Source of the DNA: Planctomycetota bacterium
GTDB taxonomy: Bacteria; Planctomycetota; Phycisphaerae; Phycisphaerales; UBA1924
DNA: 11,525 nt
Direction: 5' to 3'
Assembly (NCBI GenBank): GCA_017303565.1
Contig: JAFLCM010000033.1
Coordinates: forward strand, 1 to 11,525
Part shown: positions 7,014 through 11,525 of the stretch, in pieces
How the letters are laid out: every line of letters starts with the position of its first letter
Numbering within the stretch: position 1 is the stretch's first letter
The notes under the pieces: model-generated
Told to the model about the DNA's origin: nothing
The model's database searches: none
Seen by the model: the letters and a program-made list of their open reading frames with translations, nothing else
Program-made: the position numbers and the translations under genes

Positions 7014-7092
7014 CGAACGCCCCCGACACCCCGGGGGCGCTGGGGCTGGCGGATGTTCCGCCGGTCAAAGCACCTGATTCGGAGATGACCCC
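7014..7092 (+). promoter_or_regulatory. Repeated leader, copy 3: hairpin plus ribosome binding site
   Basis: CGAACG (7014-7019) runs into a hairpin of CGCCCCCG (7018-7025) and CGGGGGCG (7032-7039) with a 6-base loop. CGCTGGGGCTGG follows, then a longer spacer, then GGAGAT (7081-7086), again 6 bases before the ATG at 7093. The hairpin is the strongest of the three, and its sequence differs from copies 1 and 2 while the pairing is kept. Confidence 0.5.
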
Positions 7093-7950
7093 ATGACGAC
7101 CGACCTTCCGACGACCACGACGCCCGCGCCCGCCCCCGTGAAGGACAACGGGACGGAATCCCTGCTGAAGAAGGGGGACCGCGTGGTGATCCGTCCGCGC
7201 TACTCCCACGATTCGGACCTGAACGGACGGCACGGCACCATCGAGCGCGTCGAGACGGTGGGGTGGCGCACGATGACGCTGGGCCTGGGCGCGATGCCCG
7301 ACGGCCCCACGAGCGTCGAGCGGCACCACTACTACTTCGTGAAGACGGACGCCGGCTACCGGACGTCGTCGATGTCCTACGAGGACCTGGTCCCCGAGAC
7401 GGAGCCGGCGCCCGCGACGATCCCCGACCCGATCGACGCGGAGGGCAAGCACACCACGCTGGGGATTCTGTGCAGGGGCATCGAGTACGCCCACTCCAGC
7501 TACACGAGCTCGAAGGCGAAGGCCGCCCGCGCCCGGGTGGCGAAGTCCATCAACCAAGCCAACGAGGCGGCCGCGCGGTATCTGAAGGACAAGACCGAAT
7601 CGCTCGCGCGGCTGGAGGAGTGGTGCGCCAAGTACCCCGAGGGCCGGACGCAGAACCTCAAGACCATCGAGGACACGCTGCGGAAGATGGGGATGCTGTC
7701 CGCGCCCAAGAAGGCCCCGTCGGCTTCCCCGGGCCATGCTGGCACGGCACCGAGCGCTCGCATGACGGAGAACGAGGCCCGCGACGGGGTCGAGCTGCGG
7801 TTCGACGGCAAGCCGAGCGAGGAGGTGCTGCGGATGCTGAAGGCCAACGGGTGGCGGTGGGCGCGCGGTTCCCGCTGCTGGTACGCCCGCCGCAACGCCG
7901 ACACTCTGGCGTTCGCCCGCGCCATGGCCGGAGAGCCGGTCGCTGCCTGA
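7093..7950 (+). CDS. Hypothetical cargo protein with SH3/KOW-like start and GWRW-CWYA C-terminal domain
   Basis: The ATG lies 6 bases after GGAGAT. A Thr/Pro/Ala-rich opening (residues 1-22) precedes KKGDRVVIRP and LNGRHGTIERVE, a pattern typical of SH3- or KOW-like beta barrels. Residues about 115-200 form a charged helical region (GIEYAHSSYTSSKAKAARAR onward). A short linker leads to residues 232-281: GVELRFDGKPSEEVLRMLKA, then NGWRWARGSRCWYARR. This closely resembles a small module I recall at the C-termini of phage and plasmid proteins, including DUF3560-type ones, whose role is not established to my knowledge. No catalytic motif is seen. It is the last cargo gene before the regulator and integrase. 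The gene is certain; the function is not. Confidence 0.7.
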   Translation: MTTDLPTTTTPAPAPVKDNGTESLLKKGDRVVIRPRYSHDSDLNGRHGTIERVETVGWRTMTLGLGAMPDGPTSVERHHYYFVKTDAGYRTSSMSYEDLVPETEPAPATIPDPIDAEGKHTTLGILCRGIEYAHSSYTSSKAKAARARVAKSINQANEAAARYLKDKTESLARLEEWCAKYPEGRTQNLKTIEDTLRKMGMLSAPKKAPSASPGHAGTAPSARMTENEARDGVELRFDGKPSEEVLRMLKANGWRWARGSRCWYARRNADTLAFARAMAGEPVAA

Positions 7951-7956
7951 GGCAGC
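7942..7956 (+). repeat. Hairpin with stop codon in its loop
   Basis: GCTGCC and GGCAGC form a perfect 6-base stem around TGA, the stop codon of the gene ending at 7950. No U-tract follows. It could slow ribosomes at termination or protect the 3' end, or be a chance palindrome. Confidence 0.3.
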
Positions 7957-8029
7957 CCGATTATCCCTTCGAGTGGCTGGAATGGCCGGACTAGCCCGGA
8001 TGGACGTACGCGAGTATCCTGAGCCGTGC

Positions 8030-8257
8030 ATGGCGAGAGTATCGCTCCAGAACCAGCTTCGGCAGTTGGTGCGTGCAGCCGGTGTCATCCGCACGGCCGA
8101 TGATGCGAACATGAACGCATCCAAGGTCTCCAGATGGCTCAGCGGCGAGCGCCCCATCAGGGCGAACGAACTGGAGCAGATCGCTCATGCGGTTGGGTAT
8201 CGAATCGAACTGGTGAAGGATCGAAGCAGGGATACGGAACGGCGCGCGGCCGAATAA
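8030..8257 (+). CDS. Xre/Cro-type helix-turn-helix regulator
   Basis: I chose the ATG at 8030 (75 codons), which begins MARVSLQNQL right before the domain; an in-frame start at 7973 would add an uncharacteristic leader. Residues about 5-60 form a small helix-turn-helix domain: a first helix LQNQLRQLVRAAG, a helix-turn-helix core TADDANMNASKVSRWLSGERPI, and a closing helix RANELEQIAHAVGYRI. This is the layout of lambda-repressor-like DNA-binding proteins with no extra domain. It probably represses the element's own promoters, with the palindrome at 4473-4487 a candidate operator. There is no clear ribosome binding site, and a TATCCT hexamer (8015-8020) 9 bases upstream hints at near-leaderless expression, although no good -35 box is seen. 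It lies 69 bases before the integrase gene. Confidence 0.75.
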   Translation: MARVSLQNQLRQLVRAAGVIRTADDANMNASKVSRWLSGERPIRANELEQIAHAVGYRIELVKDRSRDTERRAAE

Positions 8258-8264
8258 CCGCGCG
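8243..8264 (+). terminator. Weak terminator-like hairpin at end of regulator gene
   Basis: CGCGCGG (8243-8249) pairs with CCGCGCG (8258-8264). The 8-base loop includes the regulator's TAA stop. Only two Ts follow, so intrinsic termination would be weak; it may act as an attenuator before the integrase gene. Confidence 0.35.
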
Positions 8265-8326
8265 TTGATGCCCTGCCACGGTCCGCTGACGAACGACCTA
8301 CGTCGAGAAAAGCAAGGGACAAAGAC

Positions 8327-9550
8327 ATGTCGGTCTACCGAAACTCCTACCGCAATGCGGCGGGTGTTCTCGTCTACTCGTCGAGCTTCAGCGTCGAGTT
8401 TCGCGATCATCTCGGGGTCGAGCGCAAGATGTCGACTGGCTTGCAGTCTCGACCGGCGGCGCTGCGCTTTGAGGCAAACCTGCTGACACTGGTGGCATCC
8501 CTCAAGGAGGAACGTCCGGCTCCCGAACATGTGCGTCGATGGATACGGCACCTCCCCGAGAAGATCTCCAATCGACTGGCTCAATGGGGATTGATCTCGG
8601 GCTGTGATTCGGCCGGCACCCGTCCGCTGCCAGAGCTGCTCCTCCGGTGGAAGAGCCATGTCGCCTCCACCAGCACGAACTCATCTCACGTTCAGACCGT
8701 CCACGCTCGAGCCACCGCCGCTCTCAACGCGGCCGGCGCTGCTCGATGGCAGGACATTCACCCAACCCGCGTCGTCGACGCCTGCGCCCGGCTCGGCCGA
8801 ACCTGCCAAACTCGAAAACACTACTGGCGGGCGGTGTTTCAGGCCTGTCGGTACATCGCTCGGCATGAGCTGCAGCTCGGAAATGCTGCCAGTCCCCTGG
8901 AAGGACACACTCCCAACTTCCGGGCGTCCGGAAGCGATGCGCAGTTCGACCATCCGCGGAGAGCATTGACGCCGGATGAAGTCAAGCGGCTCTTGGAGGC
9001 CGCCCGACGCGGACGCACGTTTCGCGGCATGGCCGGTCCCTATCGAGCGATGATCTACCGGTTCGCTCTGCTGACGGGTCTCCGCCGGAACGAGATTCGC
9101 ACGCTCACGGTCGGGTCCTTCTGCCTGGATGAGGCGCCGCCATTTGTCCGAGTCTCCAAGCGGCATGCCAAGAGTCGCAAGGAACGTCTCGTGCCGATTG
9201 AGCCGAGCCTCGCCGCCGAGCTTCGCGAGCACATCGCCTCCAAATCGCTTGCTCCTGGCGAAGTTGTGCTGCCGTTGCCCCAGTCCACCGCAGCCGCGAT
9301 GCGGAAAGACCTCACCGCTGCGGGGATCCCGTACCGAGATCCTGACACCGGCGAATATGCCGACTTCCACTCACTTCGGCACACATTTCTAACCGCCGGT
9401 TGCAAGCGGAGCGACCTCAAGACAATGCAGGTGCTGGCGGGTCACGCTTCCATCTCGACGACTTCGAGGTACCTCCACAGCACCAGCAGGGACGCCGAAC
9501 GGGCCACCCACGGTGTCGCCGTCGAACTGGGCGTCCTGAATGGTGGCTGA
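8327..9550 (+). CDS. Tyrosine recombinase / integrase
   Basis: The 407-residue protein has the full tyrosine-recombinase layout. An N-terminal arm-binding-like region (residues 1-60) and a SAM-like core-binding domain (about 95-200) precede the catalytic domain (about 210-400). Catalytic residues are visible: Arg253 in TGLRRNEIRTL, probable Lys282 in HAKSRKERLVPI, His348 and Arg351 in HSLRHTF, His373 in GHASISTTSRY, and the nucleophile Tyr382. All are intact, so it is predicted active. The ATG follows AAGGGA (8314-8319) by 7 bases. The gene reads toward a tRNA-Ser, a common position for integrases of islands. Its closest role by context is excision and insertion of the 4100-9770 element. A directionality factor is not recognised; a small cargo protein or the Xre protein might serve. 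Confidence 0.92.
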   Translation: MSVYRNSYRNAAGVLVYSSSFSVEFRDHLGVERKMSTGLQSRPAALRFEANLLTLVASLKEERPAPEHVRRWIRHLPEKISNRLAQWGLISGCDSAGTRPLPELLLRWKSHVASTSTNSSHVQTVHARATAALNAAGAARWQDIHPTRVVDACARLGRTCQTRKHYWRAVFQACRYIARHELQLGNAASPLEGHTPNFRASGSDAQFDHPRRALTPDEVKRLLEAARRGRTFRGMAGPYRAMIYRFALLTGLRRNEIRTLTVGSFCLDEAPPFVRVSKRHAKSRKERLVPIEPSLAAELREHIASKSLAPGEVVLPLPQSTAAAMRKDLTAAGIPYRDPDTGEYADFHSLRHTFLTAGCKRSDLKTMQVLAGHASISTTSRYLHSTSRDAERATHGVAVELGVLNGG

Positions 9551-9569
9551 GCGCATCTCACTTCGTGGC

Positions 9570-9595
9570 GTGACGCCTGACAACCCACCCCCCCG
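9570..9595 (+). repeat. Inner direct repeat, right copy (partner at 4268-4290)
   Basis: GTGACGCC (9570-9577) and AACCCACCCCCCCG (9582-9595) repeat the two blocks seen at the left end in the same order and orientation. It begins 20 bases after the integrase stop, which is where attachment or arm sites commonly lie. Confidence 0.5.
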
Positions 9596-9634
9596 GACAA
9601 CCACTCCCGGCACAGCTGCGGGCACCACCGGCGT

Positions 9635-9655
9635 ACCCAATGGGTTGACCCAATG
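9635..9655 (+). repeat. Short direct repeat, ACCCAATG twice
   Basis: ACCCAATG occurs at 9635-9642 and 9648-9655, a 13-base period, with a GGGT-TG-ACCC palindrome (9642-9651) between and overlapping them. It is part of a repeat-rich zone between the integrase and the tRNA. Confidence 0.35.
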
Positions 9656-9660
9656 TGGAT

Positions 9661-9704
9661 AAAAGCCCCCCTGGGAGTCTCACGGAAAGAGACTCTCAGG
9701 GGGG
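9661..9704 (-). terminator. Strong rho-independent terminator, minus strand
   Basis: Bases 9666-9681 pair with 9689-9704 in a 16-base stem with one G-U pair and a 7-base loop. Read on the minus strand, the stem is followed by GCTTTTATCC, giving a short U-tract. It can end transcription that comes from the tRNA-Ser gene about 140 bases upstream. The stem would also form in a plus-strand transcript leaving the integrase gene, though without a U-tract. Confidence 0.7.
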
Positions 9705-9716
9705 GCAAGGGACAGG

Positions 9717-9739
9717 AAACTGGAGGGAAAACTGGAGGG
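9717..9739 (+). repeat. Direct repeat AAACTGGAGGG, two copies
   Basis: AAACTGGAGGG occurs at 9717-9727 and 9729-9739, a 12-base period. It lies just inside the candidate right attachment repeat, a usual place for recombinase arm sites. I did not find a copy at the left end. Confidence 0.4.
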
Positions 9740-9745
9740 CGCGAG

Positions 9746-9770
9746 TGTCCGCGGATGTCCGCGTTTGTCC
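9746..9770 (+). repeat. Phased TGTCC repeats containing candidate right attachment repeat
   Basis: TGTCC occurs at 9746, 9756 and 9766, exactly 10 bases apart, twice followed by GCG. The last two units contain the GTCCGCGTTTGTCC (9757-9770) shared with 4100-4113. Helical phasing suggests cooperative protein binding on one face of DNA. Confidence 0.45.
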
Positions 9771-9841
9771 TCACCGAAACCCGAACGGCTTGGGAGCCGC
9801 CTCCGAAACGCGAGCAAAACAAGGCAAAAACCGAATGCAAG

Positions 9842-9928
9842 CGGAGAGGGTGGGATTCGAACCCACGTTACCCGTAAGGGTAAACCAGTTTTCGAGACTA
9901 GCGCCTTCAGCCGCTCGGCCACCTCTCC
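9842..9928 (-). tRNA. tRNA-Ser (anticodon CGA)
   Basis: Read on the minus strand, the acceptor stem GGAGAGG pairs with CCTCTCC, followed by G as discriminator base. The anticodon loop CTCGAAA gives anticodon CGA, which reads UCG. A perfect 6-base variable arm (TTACCC/GGGTAA) marks a class II tRNA, and the T-arm is GTGGG-TTCGAAT-CCCAC. CCA is not encoded. All features match tRNA-Ser. The 3' end faces the integrase, as is usual for integration hot spots, but its 3' sequence is not repeated at the left end of the proposed element. Confidence 0.96.
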
Positions 9929-9941
9929 AGATGGGGACGGG

Positions 9942-9970
9942 ATGATATCGGCCAGAACCGGGGGTTTCCA
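9942..9970 (-). promoter_or_regulatory. Candidate promoter of tRNA-Ser
   Basis: On the minus strand, TGGAAA (9965-9970) and TATCAT (9942-9947) are separated by 17 bases. The -10 box is 13 bases upstream of the tRNA's first base. Four and five of six positions match the sigma-70 consensus. Confidence 0.45.
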
Positions 9971-10064
9971 GAGGGGTTGCAGGGGCCGCGAACTCGAAGC
10001 GGCGCCGGCGAGCGGCGCGTCTGGTCCCTCGGTGACCGGTTTCTGGATGGCGAATGCGGAGAAC

Positions 10065-11345
10065 TCAGCCCGGCGGGGGCGCCCCGGCGGACGCCTTTTC
10101 GATCCCCGGGCCTTGCGTGTGTTCCGGGCCGCGGCGGACGGACTCGAAGACCTCGGCGTACCGCGGCGCGAGGGCGGCGAAGCGGAGTTGCTCGCCCCCC
10201 GCTCTGGCGCTGGCGCGGGCGCGTTCGTAGTACAGGTCATCGTCGGCGAGACGCTCGACAAGCCCGGCCCAAGGCTCGACCGCGGCGGCGGTCACAGGGG
10301 TCGTGGTCGTGCGCAGCAGCGTGCCGGGGAGCGGGAGCACGAAGCCGCGCGTGCCGACGGTCTCGGGCAGCCCGCCGCGGTCGCTGACGATCGGGGGCAC
10401 GCCGTTGATCATCGCCTCGCCGGCGACGCGCCCGCTCGGCTCGTCCCACACGCTGGGGACGAGCAGCACGCGGGTGGCGGCGAAGATGTGCCGCGGCTCG
10501 CTCACGCCGGGCGAGCACAGGATGCTCTTATGACGGCGCAGGTCGAAGCCGCCGGCGAGTCCCGCCGCGACCAGCACGCCGGACGTGCCGCGGCTTTCAA
10601 CGACCATGAAATGAATGTCGGGGCGTCGCGCGCAGACGACCTCGGCGAGGCGTGCGAAGAAGAAGACGCCCTTGTCCGGCGACGGGTTGATGAACGTGAA
10701 GAACACCGGCTCGCGCTGGTCGGCGACCACCTCGGCCTCGTTGATCGGCACCGGGAGCGGCGTGGATTCGAGCCCCATCGCGTCGCGGTACACCTCCGAG
10801 AGGAAGCGGCTGGGCGTGATGATGAAATCGACGTCGCGGAAGGCGCCGGGAACGAGGTAGCCGTGGTTGCGCAGGCCGAAGACGATCGCAGCGCCGCGGT
10901 CGCGGAGGTTGCGCCGGCGTGCGGTCTCGGCGGGCTGGCCGCCGAAGGTCAACACGATGTCGGGTCGAAAGGCGGCGGCTTCCGAAGCGACCAGTTCGTC
11001 GAATGCGGCGTGTGTTTCGGGGTTCCAGAGGTGAACGAGGTCCGCGCCCGTGTCGAGCATGGCGTAGCCGACGCCGGCGCTCTCGAACCGCAGCAGGCGC
11101 GGTCGGGCGGGCACGCCCTCGCCGGCGGAGCGTGGCGGTTCGATGAGCGGGTCGATGCCGGCGGCACGCAGGGCTTCTTCGGGAGGCCCGGGGGCGCCGT
11201 GCTCGGTAGCGCTGGCCACCACGGCGCGGACGCGGAAGCGCGCCGGAAACGAAGCGAGCATCTCGCACATGGTGCGCATGGAGCGCGCCGCCCCGCTGGC
11301 GGGGTCGTGCGGCATCTGCGAGAGCACGAGGAGCACGCGCTTCAC
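10065..11345 (-). CDS. GT4-family glycosyltransferase
   Basis: The 426-residue product has the two-domain GT-B layout of family 4 glycosyltransferases. The N-terminal Rossmann-like acceptor domain starts MKRVLLVLSQMPHDPASGAA. A linker holds DFIITPSRFLSEVYRD. The C-terminal donor domain opens with FTFINPSPDKGVFFFARL and contains VPSVWDEPSGRVAGEAMING followed by PIVSDRGGLPETV. This is the EX7E motif (Glu302, Glu310) that binds the nucleotide-sugar. It should transfer a sugar from a nucleotide donor to a cell-surface polysaccharide, lipid or protein; donor and acceptor cannot be read from the sequence. The start is GTG at 11345, with no ribosome binding site but a GATACT hexamer 7 bases upstream, which suggests a leaderless transcript. 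The tRNA-Ser lies 136 bases downstream on the same strand. It appears to be ordinary chromosome outside the element. Confidence 0.88.
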   Translation of the reverse strand: MKRVLLVLSQMPHDPASGAARSMRTMCEMLASFPARFRVRAVVASATEHGAPGPPEEALRAAGIDPLIEPPRSAGEGVPARPRLLRFESAGVGYAMLDTGADLVHLWNPETHAAFDELVASEAAAFRPDIVLTFGGQPAETARRRNLRDRGAAIVFGLRNHGYLVPGAFRDVDFIITPSRFLSEVYRDAMGLESTPLPVPINEAEVVADQREPVFFTFINPSPDKGVFFFARLAEVVCARRPDIHFMVVESRGTSGVLVAAGLAGGFDLRRHKSILCSPGVSEPRHIFAATRVLLVPSVWDEPSGRVAGEAMINGVPPIVSDRGGLPETVGTRGFVLPLPGTLLRTTTTPVTAAAVEPWAGLVERLADDDLYYERARASARAGGEQLRFAALAPRYAEVFESVRRGPEHTQGPGIEKASAGAPPPG

Positions 11346-11352
11346 CAGTCGC

Positions 11353-11380
11353 AGTATCGCCGCGAACGCGGTTCGGTGAA
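11353..11380 (-). promoter_or_regulatory. Weak candidate promoter of glycosyltransferase gene
   Basis: On the minus strand, TTCACC (11375-11380) and GATACT (11353-11358) are 16 bases apart, each matching four of six consensus positions. The predicted start of transcription falls at or next to the GTG start codon. Confidence 0.3.
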
Positions 11381-11396
11381 CATCGGTTGGGCCGAC

Positions 11397-11442
11397 GGAA
11401 ATGAAAAACGCCGCCCGTGGGAAATGAAAAACGCCGCCCGTG
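11397..11442. repeat. Perfect 23-base tandem duplication
   Basis: The 23 bases at 11397-11419 are repeated exactly at 11420-11442. The unit holds an A-run and the CGCCGCCC arm of the terminator hairpin at 11432-11452. It has duplicated half of the terminator together with its U-tract. Confidence 0.9.
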
Positions 11443-11452
11443 AAGGGCGGCG
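11427..11452 (-). terminator. Rho-independent terminator, minus strand
   Basis: CGCCGCCC (11432-11439) pairs with GGGCGGCG (11445-11452) around a 5-base loop. On the minus strand it is followed by TTTTT (11431-11427). It would end transcription of the gene entering from the right edge, before the glycosyltransferase gene. Confidence 0.75.
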
Positions 11453-11496
11453 CTGGGTGAACTGGTTCAGCGAAACTCGCTGAGCGTGGGCAGGGC

Positions 11497-11525
11497 TTAC
11501 CAGCGGCCGCGGCCGCCGCCGCCGC
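11497..11525 (-). CDS. 3' end of a gene with Gly/Arg-rich tail, possibly an RNA-binding protein
   Basis: Only the last codons are in the window: on the minus strand they read GGGGRGRW and TAA (11499-11497). A Gly/Arg-rich tail of this kind is typical of small RRM-type RNA-binding proteins found in many planctomycetes and cyanobacteria. The terminator at 11427-11452 lies 45 bases downstream, which supports a gene ending here. With so little sequence the identity is a guess. Confidence 0.35.

Larger units (their letters stand above)
4100..9770 (+). mobile_element. Putative integrative element with tyrosine recombinase
   Basis: The proposed unit of about 5.7 kb holds a one-direction block of six unrecognised genes, an Xre-type regulator and a tyrosine recombinase at its right end beside a tRNA-Ser. 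Its ends are set by a 14-base direct repeat, GTCCGCGTTTGTCC, at 4100-4113 and 9757-9770. A second direct repeat lies inside both ends (4268-4290 and 9570-9595), consistent with outer core sites and inner arm sites. No phage structural, replication or conjugation gene is recognised, so it would be a mini-island or satellite-like element. The exact ends are inferred: the inner repeat could instead be the true boundary. Confidence 0.5.

Noticed and set aside
4772..7092. Repeated hairpin leaders as integron attC sites or a CRISPR array
   Set aside because: Spacing is irregular, units contain ribosome binding sites, and there is no attC-type GTTRRRY/RYYYAAC pair or regular repeat-spacer pattern.
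6472..8157. Minus-strand open frame of 561 codons
   Set aside because: It is antisense to the 6137 and 7093 genes and part of the regulator, is low in complexity, and has no ribosome binding site or recognisable domain.
8327..9550. Recombinase as a housekeeping XerC/XerD
   Set aside because: It is longer than usual Xer proteins, diverges in its N-terminal half, and sits in an accessory context next to an Xre regulator and end repeats.
9597..9841. Possible small gene after the integrase
   Set aside because: Frames here cross the terminator hairpin and repeats, with no start signal or coding bias.
9765..11483. Plus-strand open frame of 572 codons
   Set aside because: It runs through the tRNA-Ser and antisense to the glycosyltransferase gene. 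The EGGIRTHV/GFEPT-like peptide near its start is the well-known false translation of tRNA sequence.

Overview
The window is a GC-rich bacterial chromosome segment with dense genes, strongly GC-biased third codon positions, a tRNA-Ser, a GT4 glycosyltransferase and a tail that looks like a glycine-rich RNA-binding protein. The style fits a GC-rich environmental bacterium, and Planctomycetota (Phycisphaerae-like) is my best guess, but no gene here fixes the phylum.

Left flank (1-3660). A lipase-like alpha/beta hydrolase, cut by the window edge, is translationally coupled to a membrane-anchored HEAT-repeat-like protein. The second gene is broken by one in-frame TAG at 2143-2145. Converging on this pair from the minus strand is a YgjP/DUF45-type zinc metallopeptidase. 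Just upstream of it lies a 61-codon open fragment that looks like the C-terminus of a type I restriction subunit (HsdR). This pair is probably what remains of a restriction-modification operon.

Middle (about 4100-9770). This looks like a small integrative element of about 5.7 kb. It starts with roughly 400 bases of G/C-tract-rich non-coding DNA and then a predicted promoter containing a perfect 6-3-6 palindrome. A one-direction set of six unrecognised genes follows (4508, 4834, 5467, 5778, 6137, 7093), then an Xre-type repressor (8030) and a tyrosine recombinase (8327-9550) with all expected catalytic residues. Three of the cargo genes (4834, 5467, 7093) are preceded by related leaders: a CGAACG motif, a GC hairpin and GGAGAT exactly 6 bases before ATG. 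The genes at 5778 and 6137 instead use 4-base start/stop overlaps. Candidate boundaries are a 14-base direct repeat (4100-4113, 9757-9770) and, just inside it, a second split direct repeat (4268-4290, 9570-9595). The right end is rich in short repeats.

Right flank (9842-11525). A minus-strand tRNA-Ser(CGA) lies next to the integrase. A candidate promoter is upstream of the tRNA and a strong hairpin terminator downstream. Then come a minus-strand GT4 glycosyltransferase, a terminator with a 23-base tandem duplication, and the last codons of a minus-strand gene ending in a Gly/Arg-rich tail.

Working model (inference): the recombinase moves the element, the Xre protein may control the palindrome promoter, and the cargo genes form one transcription unit of unknown function. 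Repeated insertion beside the tRNA could explain the restriction-modification remnant on the left.
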